From the NCBI GenBank assembly GCA_013368315.1, contig JAACJM010000006.1, positions 1,116,001-1,180,000 on the forward strand: DNA of 64,000 bases, in the 5' to 3' direction. The stretch comes from Tetrapyrgos nigripes (Eukaryota; Basidiomycota; Agaricomycetes; Agaricales; Campanellaceae). The notes under the pieces are model-generated. The model was not told where the DNA came from and did not search any database. It saw only the letters and a program-made list of their open reading frames with translations. The position numbers and the translations under genes were made by a program. Shown here piece by piece: positions 22,403 to 34,267 of this stretch (positions are counted from its first letter, which is position 1; each line of letters begins with the position of its first letter).

Positions 22403-25400
22403 ATGACCCGCAGAGGATGTCTCAAATCTCCCAGTTTGCCTGGAACACCAGGCACACCCACTACAGCTGGCTTCCGCAAAAGCGTAGCTTTTTGTGCAGA
22501 ATGCGATGGACTGGAAGAGGTCCATTTTGCAGATGACTGGGACAGGACCCCAACGGAGCCAGCTAAAACGCCTTTGAGCTATCAGTGCGTTTTCTTCACA
22601 TCTTCACATCTCCTAATCTAACACTCTCTTTGTGATGTGCAGAGACATACTTGAGCTCAAGGCCATCCAACGCACTCTGCCTCGTGCTCCGCAATTGCCA
22701 GATTTGTACACCGGCAAACCCGCCTCTCATTACCTTTGTGCCGTCCCTATCGGGCTGTTACCGTTGTTACCAGGCGACCATCCAGGCACTCCTCATCCTA
22801 CGCCCGAATCTACTCCTGGAAGTACACCTGCCGGGTCAGCCGGACCTTCTCCCTCTAATTCAGCATTCAACTCGAGAGAGCATACTCCCTCTCATACTCC
22901 CTCAAACTCAATACCGCAGTCTCCTTCCATGCCGCAGACGTTGACTACAGACTCCTGTAATATTTTCTCTCAGTTGACGTCACCCTCATCCTCGAGTAGC
23001 TCGGCCATTTCACCGAGCTCTCCTCCTACCTCTCCCTCTAAAATTGAACCCAACCCTCTCATGGCGTTGTACCCCAATCCTCCTCAGTCACCACCCGGCG
23101 AAAGATCACCCGGCCATACACCTCATTTCCCTTACTCATACACCTACTCTAATTCTCATTCGACGACGCCGGGGCATTCGCCAGGACGGCTGAAACCTGC
23201 TGCTCCTATTATACCGTTGACCGATAGTGTTGTTACTGCCGCTGCTGCATCAAGTAGTGGTACTTCAAGTCCAACGAATACATGGAGAAATTACATTCCC
23301 CAGTCCAAACCCTTACCAGGAGCTAAAATCTCTCCTCCTTCTACTCCTGCTCCTTTCCTTGCTCTCGGACCTTCTCCATCATCATCATTGCCTTCACCTT
23401 TGTCCTCCTCATCTACGTCATCAGCTCCCTCATCTACTCAATCACCTGCCTCACCTCCTATCCCATCTTACCTTGCCCACCTCCTCCCACGTAAACCTGC
23501 CGAACCAGTGAAACGCAAAGTAAATATAGGGCTTTTACCTCTTTTGGACACTCCTCCTCCTCCTGCTAATCCTTCTTCGCATCCTTCCTCGGTATCCTCA
23601 CCGTCAAACTCATTGTCTTTACCTTCATCTTTACCTTCATCCTTGTCATCTGGGTCTTCAAATGCCGGAAGTGTCGACAGTGCCAATGGTGCTGGTGGAA
23701 AAACCCCAACACCAGAGTGTATAGTCAAAGTGTTGGAAGGGCTGAGTGAGAGGGATACGACACCTACTTCGGTGTATTCCCGCGGGAGGAGTATAAGTGG
23801 GAGTGGTTCTCAATCCGAATCAGGATCGTCGGGGTCGAATTCGGAGGTACCCTCGATAGCGATGTCCAGGGCTTTGTCGGCCGAGGGTAAACCGAATATG
23901 GCCGAAGCCGAAGATCCAGACAAGAATAAGCCTGTGTCTGCACCCACGGAAGCAGTATCCTCGTACGCGCAGGAAATGCGCGCATATATCTCGAAGAAAG
24001 GGAGTATTCGGGATGACGCTGCCGATGGCAACACTAACGTTGTTGCTAAGCGGGATACAGAGGCAGAGGCAGAGGATAGAGACACAGATAGAGACACGGC
24101 TCCTCCTACACCTGCGTTGACAACCACGTCATTGATGACAGAGACGGAGGAGAGTGAGCTGGATACGGATGTTGAGGTACTCGGGATTGGGATTGGGAGG
24201 AGGCGGGTTGGGAGGGACAAGGCAAAGGGCGATTATTTAGAGAGTGGATTGGGCTTACACGCGGGGAAGGACACGGAGAAGAAGCTAGTCCAAGTGAAGA
24301 AAGTGAAAGTAAAAAAGATAATCACAGTAAAGGTCAAGAAGGAGAAGAAGAAGGAGGTTATGTGGATCAACGGGATGGAGGTTGAGCTTGATGATGATGA
24401 AGGTGAGGGAGGGGAGGAGTACGAGGATAAGCAGGTTGAGGTTGAGGTGGAAGAAGAGGAGGACGTCGTTCCTCCTCCGTTGCCGCCGAAGATGAAGATG
24501 AAAAAGTACAAGAAAGAGGTGATGTACATCAATGGAGTGGAGATGGAGATTGATGTGACGGATGATGAGGGGGATATGGATTGTGAGTGTTTAGGTTCAC
24601 GTTCAGGTTTAGAGAATACGAATACGAATATGAATACGGGTACGACTACGAGGAACTCGACGACGACGCCGGGGTGGACTTCTACATCGACATCGACATC
24701 GATTTTGACGCCGACTACGACGATGACGACGAACCTTTTGACACCCACTACATCTGTACCTAGTCGTGGTTCTTCTACCTCCTCTTTCTCTTCTGCGTCT
24801 TCACCTTCATCTTACGCTACACCTAAACCTTCATCTTCATCTCCCTCTTCATCCTTATCCTCACATTGGCAGCACCCATCTCACCACGGTTCAACTTCTA
24901 GAATTTACGACGACGATGTTGATGTCGATGTCGATGTCCCAATCGTTTTCGACGCTGACTCACCGACGTCAACAAAGACACTCACAGTGGACACTCCGTC
25001 CAAAAAACACTGTAATTGTTGTAAATCTCCGTCGAAAGCGAAAACGAAAGGGAAAGGGAAACCTTTTCTTTATACTTCCACCTCCACCTCTACTTCCTTT
25101 TCCACCTCTTCTTCTGTGTCCTTGACAGTGACAACGTCTCTGACGTCCTCCTCTGCGAGCAATGGCCCCCGTTCCCCATCCCGTCCTCCACCTCTCTCAA
25201 ATCATCCTGGGGAACGTATAGTGTCGTTACCCGAGGTACCGATACGAGCGAGGACACCTGTGCCTACGCCTCAAGGGTCGGGCTCGAATACGCCTGTGGC
25301 TGGTGTAGGTGCTGGGTCAACATCGACACAATCGTCTAATAATGATGTACCTCCTACATTATCATTAATATCCTCAACATCTCCAACGCCAATGTCCCCT

Positions 25401-25721
25401 ACATCTCTATCATCCACCATACACCCTTCTTCTTCTTCACCCAAAACAACCTCAACCTCAATCTTATGGCCAAGGTCTAGATCTAATTCTCCTACAACGC
25501 CTACGACTCCGAGGTCGATATCTAGACCTACGTCGCCGATTGTGTCTCGTTCGCCGCCACCGCTTAGGCGTGGATCTGCGTCAGGGTCAGGGTCGTGTTC
25601 CGCGGTGGGTTCCGGTGCGTCGACGCCCACCACTACTGGGTCTGGTTCGGGTAGTGGGTCTACTAATTCCAATTCGCCAAAGACGAATAGGCTGAGGCTG
25701 GGGCTTGTTGGGTTGGCGTAG
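22403..25721 (+). CDS. Large Ser/Thr/Pro-rich low-complexity protein
   Basis: Two exons (22403-22584 and 22643-25721) give about 1086 residues. The conserved-looking part is the N-terminal 100 residues: RRGCLKSPSLPGTP, KSVAFCAECDGLEEVHFADD, WDRTPTEP, then DILELKAIQRTLP across the splice. KSVAF fits the K/R-x-V-x-F docking motif of PP1-binding proteins, a suggestion only. The rest is Ser/Pro/Thr-rich and probably disordered, with dense SP/TP sites. A Lys-rich segment contains two copies of KKEVM(W/Y)ING(M/V)E followed by acidic runs (residues about 580-660), and Cys-poor basic patches follow. No enzyme domain is recognised. A scaffold or regulatory phosphoprotein is possible. Confidence 0.75.
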
Positions 25722-26560
25722 GTGTAAGTGTAGTTGGGAGTACTTGTGGGTTGACTGACGGGTATCTAATCTAATTGGACTGACAATTTTTTTAAAAGAA
25801 ATTTGTTTCGTTTCTTCTCGTTTGTGTTTTTTTTTTTTTTTTCCCTTAAGGATTGGCGTTGAGTTTTTTCTAATTTTTGTTTGCTCTTTCCTCTGCTGTT
25901 ATCCATATCCATAGTCATTTTTCTGCATTACACCTTCACTTACACACATCTACATCTACTCCATGCATTGTCCACACCCCATACAATCACTCACACCAGT
26001 ATCGATTATCACTTACACCTTTACCTCCACTCATACACATACATAGCACATTTAACATTTATGTCGTATACGGCGCTCCCATGGGTATTGTCCCGCATAT
26101 GCATCATCGATAACCTTAACGTTGACATCGATATCCTTTATCCTTTATCACATCTTTTAATCTAGTGGTACCATCTTATTTTTTTTAAACCTTCTCTCTC
26201 GCCTTCTCTCGCATGTTTGTTAGCACTCGACTATCTCATATCATTCTCATTCTCCATGTACACTGTATAGACACAAGCATCTACATATCTCTTTTTTTCT
26301 TTCAATGGCAAAACTAATCTCTTCTCTCTTCTTAAGCTTTGGACCTTAGCCATTCCGAGTCAGATCAGACGCATTCAAGAACTAGTACTCAACGTTACGA
26401 TGACAGACAATGACTCAATCCAGCCTCAATTTCAAAAAAAGTCCCGGTCCCATACTGGTCCCTTTTTCTTGTCTTGTCTCATGTGCAAGCGCTGTTCAAA
26501 CCACTTTGTTCTGTCCGTCCAGTATCCTTGAGCTGCCCTCAAATCTACTCACGTACAACT
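25722..26560. other. Intergenic region, T-rich
   Basis: 3' UTR and downstream DNA of the Ser/Thr/Pro-rich gene with two poly-T tracts (about 25790-25845). Short ORFs rich in His/Ser/Tyr at 25877-26165 follow base composition and carry no motif. No gene seen. Confidence 0.4.
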
Positions 26561-28380
26561 ATGTCATCTACTCGTCCCAAGAGAGCAGGCTCAGATAGCC
26601 AGCCCGCAGCTCACGGATCTAAGAAGGCTCGCGCCGATATTCAAGATGGCGGTACTACTACTTCGGACGACACCGTCAAGGTGAGGATTACGTTGAACCT
26701 GGTGGCATTTCAAACTAAGGTAACCGAATGAGGTACAGACGAGTCTCGACATACCCCTCGGTAGTCAGCTACCTGGTATTCAGAATGCTTTGCAGATAGC
26801 AGCAGCAATCTCCAAGTCGGAGTTCATACCCGTCATTCATTGGCTTCTGCCCATTCTGTGACGAAAACCGAAACATCGATATCATGGCAAATATCGCACC
26901 GACTCTCTAGACGATCTGATCTTCAACCCGGCTACAACGCGATCTCGACAAAACATGTACAATGGTCTTGACGGTCTCTTTGGAAACCCTCTGGCATTAC
27001 GACCAAACATGTTCGGTGCTATTGGCGGTCCCATGATGCTCGAAGGTCGAGGCACTTCAAGTTCCCGTGGGTATGAAGGTCTACTTAAGAACGCTTAACC
27101 TGTTGCTCGTAAAATAAGGAAGGAAAATGTCGAACAGGCGTGTTTCTGTACTATTGTGAAAGACTTTTTTACTCCGTGCTCAAGCCTCCTTTTCCAGGTA
27201 AAACGTTACCAACAGCTCTACCAACTTGTCGGGAGAGCTCATAACAACGATGTGCTGGAAACCCCAGTTAAGCTGAAAATCACCCTTCCCAACTTTGAGC
27301 AAGTCGTTGACCAGCTGTCCACCGAAGAAGCTGCCCGTGGAGAACGTCTCGCCACATGGTTCAACCACGGCAGTGTCTCCGGATACAGTGACCTCCGTGA
27401 ACACAACTCAGAGCGGGAGATACTTGCCGAGAACTTCCAGATCGAACCGGAGCTCCTTCGCGAGGTCGAGAAGATTTGGGGCCAGCACTTTTATCCACAA
27501 CAGGTCTACGCAGGGCCGCCAAAATCCACTTGTATGGTCCAGGCGGAAAGTTCAAACTCATCATGATCGCAATACGCCACCGAAGGACCTCGTTGGAACC
27601 TATCTCATCGGCCTTGGCGATACTACCGAGGATCGTCGTCTCGTCGTCAACGGCCAATTCAAGGCTGATGCGAACGAAGGATCTTGGGTGGCTTTCTATC
27701 CCGACGTCCCTCACGAGGTCAAAACCGTTTCCAAAGGCCATTGTGCCGTTTTGGCGCTCAAAATCTTTCACAAGGATTCGAATGATGCAACCTCATCATC
27801 ATTGGGAGGAGAGTTTAACCTTCCTCCTGCTCTTCACACTGCTTCGACTGAGCTCATCACTAGTCTCGAGCTCCCATTTGGGTTGATTCTCGATAGGAAA
27901 TATTGCATGGGTACGACTGAACTCAGCGGCGTCGATGCGACGTTGTACTCTATTGCAAAGAATACGCCTGACACCATCACCCCGATGATCGTTCCGGTCA
28001 TGATCCACACTGCCACTTTCGAGCCCTGGGGAGACGATGACGTTAAAGCGCAGACCGTTACTAAAGTTCAGCCGTTTACTGCTGCTAATGCTATTATTGA
28101 TGCAGTGGTGAGTATGGCGGAATCAAGCTACTCCTACTCCTTATCCGACGGCAGTCCTCTCTTGAAGGCATAGAAAAATTTGAAGGATATCCCCTTCTAC
28201 GATTTCCATGGACCTGAAGGGACTCAATCCGTAGAATGGAGTTCAAAGAGTGAAGATGTGAATTACAAAGGTAAGGAAGCAGGTGCTGAGGACCGGGACA
28301 TTGTCTATCTGTCATATGCTCTGTTTTGTTTGCCTTCATCTTCCAACCTGGAGGCATTGCTTCCCGATTTCCCTGCTTAA
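26561..28380 (+). pseudogene. Broken 2OG-Fe(II) (prolyl-4-hydroxylase-like) oxygenase gene
   Basis: The 5' exon encodes MSSTRPKRAGSDSQPAAHGS, a basic low-complexity start. Downstream, a segment with FYPQQV shifts frame near 27510-27522 into KIHLYGPGGKFK, then shifts again near 27555-27560 into HHDRNTPPKDLVGTYLIGLG. The H-x-D iron ligand pair, the distal His (FYPDVPHEV) and the downstream basic region are recognisable. The C-terminal family signature EDRDIVYLSYALFCL appears in yet another frame near 28290. No plausible intron explains the first two shifts, since the gaps are only 1-2 nt. I call this a decayed gene; sequencing errors are the alternative. A related fragment lies at 55440-55863. 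Confidence 0.7.
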
Positions 28381-28599
28381 GCATCGCCTCACGATTATGA
28401 CTTTGAAGTTTGGGGCATCCATACTTCAGACGCATGTGGCGGAAGTCTTGACCGTCACCGTTGATACTACGTTTCATGTACAATACTGTAGTGATATACT
28501 GCAAATCTTCAATGAGTTAAGCCCAAACCCTCAAAGCAGTTGCGATTAAAGTACTTGACAATGACATCGACGAAGAGAGAACTTGAAGGTTTTGGTAAA

Positions 28600-29258
28600 C
28601 ACGAGTAAATAACGCGTCCTTTCCTTCCGTCAACCACCTCATCGCACCTACATATTCTCAGTTTCTTGCTTCCGCCAAGGCAAGTAGCCCACCTAACTAA
28701 TTTCTATGGTACTTTCTGACCTGAAAGTACGCAGTGATCTTCATATGCTAGGTATCTGCACCAGCGGTGGCTGTCACCGTTGTGGGTGTAACTCTGGCAA
28801 TCACAACCACTGGCATCAGGTTGAAGGATTGATCATGGACGCTGGTCCATCAGTCAACGGTGAGTAAGCGTCTCTGTACTTCTCTCCTCCGATATGAGGA
28901 AGATATCGTACTGACATAATTATTCACAGAACTCCCTGTCGACCATGCACTTTTGCAGAACGCTAAATGAGCTCACAAAATTACCGTCGACCTACTTCTT
29001 CAATCAGTGAGTCTCACATTTCAAGGTCGTGTGCTATCTTCTTATCCGCCTTTGCTCTTTCTTTGCCATAAAGCTCCGGGAGCGCTTATTCCAAAATTAC
29101 TCGTTGACCTGCGACAAGACCTTTTCTGGAACGGAGCTAGGCTTGACAATTCAAAGTCCTACTTCCTTTCTGACTAAGACCATTTCTTCATTTCTGGTCA
29201 TCAGGCCTCAGGCTCCGAGGGATCAAGTGACAGATCCATGAGAATGGTGATGGAGTGC
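28600..29258 (+). other. Upstream part of the right arm of the inverted duplication
   Basis: Aligns by eye with the minus strand of about 2310-3060. It contains a short Cys/His-rich open stretch from ATG 28748 (MLGICTSGGCHRCGCNSGNH) ending at a GTGAGT donor. The left copy of this stretch is disrupted, so coding status is doubtful. Confidence 0.5.
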
Positions 29259-29264
29259 ATAAAA
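29259..29264 (+). promoter_or_regulatory. TATA-like box of right questin-oxidase-like gene
   Basis: ATAAAA, 27 nt before the ATG at 29291, conserved with the left copy. Confidence 0.5.
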
Positions 29265-29290
29265 GACTTCGAATGCCTGGAAAACCAACC

Positions 29291-31020
29291 ATGACAGAGC
29301 TATTCCCAGCACCCTCTCCTCCACCATCCACTTCTTGCCCATCACGATGGCCAGGTGCAAACCAAGAGTCGACTCAGGCTCTTCGAGATATCTTGCAGGA
29401 CAATCATGACAAGTATCATATATTTTTTGACGACCGTGGAAGACACAAGTGAGCAGCCCCTCCTCTCACCTCGCCTCAGTGCCTTGCTGAATACACTCAC
29501 AGTCACATCTCTCATCACCTCGTTGCGCTATGGTCTATGGGAAGTCCAAAAGCAGTACTCGAAGCTGCTTATGAGGAATCTCAATCGGTCCAACGCCCCA
29601 AAGGGGCGGCTCCGGAGCCTATCACACGAGACAACCTCTATGACCATGCTGGGGATCATAAGTAAATGCTCTCCTGTAAAGACTGCACTTCTGTATTGAT
29701 ATTTCATTTTCCAGATACTACGCTGGGTACCTTGAGTACTATGAAGGCGTCGTCCGTGAGAAGGGTGCCGCAGCCGCCTTACAAGAATACGTTTTTTCGC
29801 CTGAGGCCAACTTTTCGAAGACCAAGTCTGGACAGGCCGAGAATCCCCAAATACTTGACCGATTCCTGGGTGCCATCATGCATCCTATGATTCATGTTGG
29901 CTATGGAATCGAGTTTGGTCTGCCTGGATTAATTGCTGAAGGTTTGTACTTTCTTGCAATATGTATGCAGTCAGCCTCTAACGAGTGTCTTCAAACGATT
30001 CTAGGTTTAGCTATGGCTGCCAGTCACCGCTGCGCTTCCTTCATTCCCAGTTCACTATTTGCGGCAAGCACCCCAGAGTCTCTTGTGTCCCGTGTCCAAA
30101 ACACACTTTCTCTCAAATCTGCACCAGTCAAACCGAGAGTGCACGCCTTCAACATTCTAACTCGTATCCTCAGAGACCCACAGTTCAAGCTGTCACAAGC
30201 CCCGGACTTTAGGGCCATGTACGGCCATATCGTCAAGGACCTGCGGGACGATATCTTCAAGATAGTTGATGATTGGACGGTCGACACATCCACACCAGAA
30301 GGGATTCAGAAGGCAATTGAGGAGCTGCAGTTTGTGTGCATACTCTTGTATGCGGTACCGGGGTACCGAGAACCCGAGCCATTCAACGCTGATTTTTTCT
30401 AGTGCGTTCCTTCTCTAAACTATCACCTACTCACGCTGACTAACTTCGTACATTATAGCATGCATTTCGCAACGTCTTCTCTCTTCCTTCCGGCAATCCT
30501 TCCCATCCTTCCAGCTGCATCCCAAGAGATGCTTCTGCGAGGCTACTTTGCTGTTATAATCTCTTGGTGGATCGTCAATGGCCGACCTAACCTCGCTATT
30601 TCGAAATTCTTCTCCGCCGACACTGCTCATCCTACCATCACTTCCACCAACACGGTCCAAGCCCATGTCCACGCTCTTCCCTCACCTTCTTCTCCTCTGG
30701 CTTACAACCCAAACCCTTGGACATCTATCGTTTCACAATCACTTGTCCACCCCGACGATCATCTCATCAAACTAGTGCGAGCTTTAGCTCACTACGCTAC
30801 TCTCTACGGCTCTCGTGCAGCTGGCGAGAAAGATTTCCTTGATACTGGGTTGGAAGGCGCAGAGAAGATCGATGGGTCGTTGTTCATCAGAGCTGCGGGT
30901 CTGACTATGGACAGGATTTTGGGACAGATGCCGAGTAGGGAGAATTTGAAGGAATATGTGATGTATTGGGATCGGGAAGGCTTTCATACGTGGTCGGAGA
31001 AGGGAAAATCGGTTTACTGA
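29291..31020 (+). CDS. Questin-oxidase-like / AflY-type (DUF4243) protein, right copy
   Basis: Exons 29291-29448, 29503-29661, 29715-29941, 30005-30401 and 30459-31020 total 1503 nt, giving 500 residues, and every junction keeps frame. Motifs: NHISHHLVALWSMGSPKAVL, SQSVQRPKG, then AIMHPMIHVGYGIEFGLPGL and a hydrophobic FATSSLFLPAILPILPAA near residue 320. The His-rich N-terminal half and QRP motif suggest the questin-oxidase-like family, oxidoreductases that act on anthraquinone or related polyketide skeletons. Substitutions against the left copy are scattered and mostly conservative, and both copies stay open. A P450 follows on the same strand about 1 kb downstream, beyond an inserted MITE. 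Confidence 0.88.
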
Positions 31021-31293
31021 GTCAAGCGAGGATGAGGATAATTATGATTGGCGGGGGGCGGAGATGTCGATTTCGGCTGCATTTCGTCAATGTCTCTAAT
31101 ACGGCTGGATACGAAACGCTATGAAACGCCGTTGTATTATATAACATACCAAGGTATCGCGATTTCTATGATACCTTTGTACCTAGTCGGGACGACTACC
31201 ATGCCAAAAACATCCAACCTATTCGCCGAGCAGAAATGCGCAATGAAAGTTACGAAATGTAATTTAGGTCACGTCACGTCAATCACAGTCCGT

Positions 31294-31785
31294 CAGTGTT
31301 CGCCCTAAGGCCTTAATTAAGGGCACCTAACGAGGTTAGGCCTTAAAGGCCTTAAGTTAAGACCAACTTAAGGGTATTTAAGGTCTTATGATTTTTTTTT
31401 TTTGTTAAAGTACCAAGTCTGTCAAAAGTTGTTTGCCTTGTCCTGTCGTTGATACTTAGCAATGTTATTGCCATTCCTCATCCCAGTGACTCAGTTCAAG
31501 GCCTGGAATAGATGTATTTGCATACTCAGAGTTGACGAGGCTTTCAAAATATTGTTCTGATGTTTCTTTAAGCTGTCTGGTATTTGACTGAGAGAGAGAG
31601 CACATGTATGCAGTAATTGCAGCAAAAAAGTTTGGAATTTGGGGCCAGAAGGCAAATTTTCAAGTTGGAATTCACCCAGAGTTAGCTGGCTTTAAGGCTT
31701 AATTAAGAGGACTTAATGGCCGCCAAAGTGGTTAGGCCTTAAGTCCCTTAACTTAAGTAACTCTTAAGCCTTAGGGCGAACACTG
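31294..31785. mobile_element. hAT-type MITE with 8-bp target-site duplication
   Basis: The element begins CAGTGTTCGCCCTAAGG and ends with its inverted complement, CTTAGGGCGAACACTG. It is flanked by a perfect direct repeat CAGTCCGT at 31286-31293 and 31786-31793. An 8-bp TSD and CAGTGTTCG-like ends fit the hAT superfamily. At 492 bp with no coding capacity it is non-autonomous. It is absent from the left arm of the inverted duplication. The ends carry many internal TTAAGG/CCTTAA motifs. Confidence 0.9.
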
Positions 31786-31846
31786 CAGTCCGTGACTTTC
31801 AGTTCACCAATCCGTGTTCGGATTCTAGATTGGCGTTTTTGACGTG

Positions 31847-31905
31847 TACCCTGAGCGGTAGCGGATTGACGCAGCTCTAACTATGACCATGGCTTGGAAG
31901 AGTTG
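31847..31905 (+). repeat. Decayed tandem copy of the P450 promoter/start region
   Basis: TACCCTGAGCGGTA followed by GATTGACGCAGCTCT and ATGACCATGGCTTGG repeats the sequence around the real P450 start (31983-32055) with a deletion of the TATA-like segment. Confidence 0.7.
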
Positions 31906-32014
31906 GAATAATAACAAACCGATTTATATGATACTAACTTCGTTAGGGTCTGTGAGAGAGCCTAGTATGGATTTGGCACGACTACCCTGAGCGGTGACAG
32001 AATATAAGCTTTCC

Positions 32015-34267
32015 ATGATTGACGCAGCTCTGACCATGACCATGACTTGGCAGAGTGTCATATCCGTCCTCTTATGCTTGTCAGCGCTTTATCTCTTTCA
32101 GACCTTTCGCAGAAATGTGTCTATGCGCTACCCTCCAGGCCCTCGGGGAATACCTCTTCTGGGAAACGCATTACAGCTTCCGACCGTGAAGCCATGGCAT
32201 ACACTAGCGAAATGGAAGAGGGATTATGGTATGTGGTCGTCACTCCATGCCAGTCTTACATGACCTGAACGACCTTAACGTGCAGGTCCTATGGTCTATT
32301 TAAATATGGCTGGTCAACCAATGGTCATTCTCAATACTAGGAAGGCTGTGGAAGATTTATTCAATCAACGCACTTCAAAATATTCCGCTCGTCCTCATTA
32401 CATCGTTGCGAATATAATAACTGGAGGCTTCAGTTTTGTCCTTATGTCTGGTGGGGAAAGGTTCGCATTTTATCGTGGTTGTACTTGACGTACCATGAAG
32501 GCTGACGAAATCCAATCTGCTCTCTCTTCGCTGTTCAGATGGCGAAAGATGCGCCGTGCGTGTGATAACGCTCTGGGTCTCAAAAATGCAGTCAATTATC
32601 ATTCAATCCAGCGGAATGAAGCTGTATTCACAGCATACAGTTTACTCGGCGAGCCTGACAATTGGAGATCTCATGTTGAAAGGTGAGGCAGTTTTTTCTG
32701 TCCAAGGCCACCCAATAACTTACCTCGACTTAGAACATCCTCCTCGGTTGCTCTATCCATGATGTACGACTCCCCCCTCATACAGTCACTTCAAGATCCC
32801 TCCCTACTATGGATGAATCGTTACGTAGAAAATGTTGCCACCACTCTGATGCCTGGTGCCTTCCTGGTAGAGGTTCTTCCCTTTCTGCAGCACCTACCTC
32901 GGCTACTTTCGAAATGGAGACGGGATGCGGAGAAATCGTTTGAAGAATACAACATGCATTTTGGGAAAAGGTTTCAAAATATCAAGAAGCAGGTCGTATG
33001 TCACTCACTTTCCTTTGCAATGACTAGAAGTTTGATTGCAAAGTTCTTCATCGACAGGCAAGCGGTCAAGAGCAGCGTCCCAGCTTTAGCGTTTCCCTTG
33101 CAGAAAATCAAGAAAATAGCAAACTGTCTGATCAGGAGTGTTCTTGGCTTGCAGGACAACTCTAGTAAGACCTTCAATGTCGTAATATCTATGAAGAACT
33201 TGAAGTTCGTATACTGATTCATCACGTAGCGCTGCTGGTTCAGAAACCGTCAGTAAAGTCCACATTTTCGCAATGGCGAAACGTCCCAACTCATATTATA
33301 TTTGATCTAGACGGCAACTACGATGATATGGTTCATATTCTGCATGGTATTGTTCCCTGATATTCAGACCCGTGCCCAAGAGGAACTCGACAAGGTTGTT
33401 GGACGTTCACGGGTTCCTTCCTTTGCTGACCTCAAGCATCTTCCGTATATTCACGCCATTGTCAAGGAGGTATGTGTCCCTGCTTGTCTTCTGTCCATGA
33501 ATATTGATTTTGATTTTACAGGTACTACGATGGAGAACACCTTTACCGGTTGGAATACCTCATGTCAGCACTGAGGTGAGCTCATCTGGTACACGTCTCT
33601 AATTCCAGAAACACAAACAATTTGACTTGTAGGATGACTACTACGACGGGTACTACATACCTAAAGGGACGTTATGCCTTGCGAATGTATGGTATGTTCG
33701 TAACTCGATGTTGCCCGCAGAATAGTTCTGACAGTGGCTCAGGTCCTTGAACCATGACCCTGAGATATATGGCCCAGATGCGGAGGAATTCCGACCAGAA
33801 CGGCACCTAGACGAAAACGGCCAGCTGAAAGACGGACTGCTGGGTTTGTCTGACGGACACTTTACTTACGGTTTCGGTCAACGGTCAGTGCAACGAATTC
33901 ATCGGGACGAAGAGATACTGCGGCTCATTTTCGCTGATAAACAGAATCTGTGTCGGACGTCATGTTGCCAATAATACATTGTTCATGGAAGCGGCAACTA
34001 TTTTATGGACCATGCGATTGGAAGGTGTAAAGGATTCGGACGGTAACGTTGTAGTCCCCGACGTCAATGCCGAAGAAGAAAATGGTGTCTTGGTGTAAGT
34101 CTCTGCCCGGCTGAAAGAACTCCGCAACATCCTGACCTTTTGATAGACGCCCTCCCCCATTTTCAATCACGACGACTCCCCGTTTCCGGGATGCAGATAC
34201 ATTCATAAAGGAGGCACGAGACGAAGTTGTGGAAGAGAATCTCGCACGTCTGGATGCTAGAGATTGA
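32015..34267 (+). CDS. Cytochrome P450 monooxygenase
   Basis: A multi-exon P450 of normal full length. Features in order: membrane anchor (SVISVLLCLSALYLFQTF), PPGPRG hinge, the WRKMRRACDNALGLK C-helix region, I-helix AAGSETTATTMIWF (A-G-x-x-T; needs the GTCAGT donor near 33243), ExxR in EVLRW, PERH, and heme loop YGFGQRICVGRHVANN assembled across an intron at 33893-33944. The residue seven before the heme Cys is Tyr rather than the usual Phe. The ATG at 32015 lies only 7 nt after TATAAG (32003-32008), and the left copy lost it, so the in-frame ATGs at 32036 or 32042 may be the true start. Ends at TGA 34265-34267. Pairing with the questin-oxidase-like gene suggests a shared pathway. Subfamily not assigned. 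Confidence 0.85.

Noticed and set aside
24233..24748. 171-residue minus-strand ORF rich in Val/Ser/Thr
   Set aside because: Antisense of the low-complexity Ser/Thr/Pro-rich gene; composition-driven, no start context or motif.
26561..28380. TET/JBP-type DNA dioxygenase, since these associate with transposons in mushrooms
   Set aside because: The visible motifs (LYGPGGKFK, HHD, FYPDVPHEV) fit prolyl-4-hydroxylase-like proteins, not TET/JBP.
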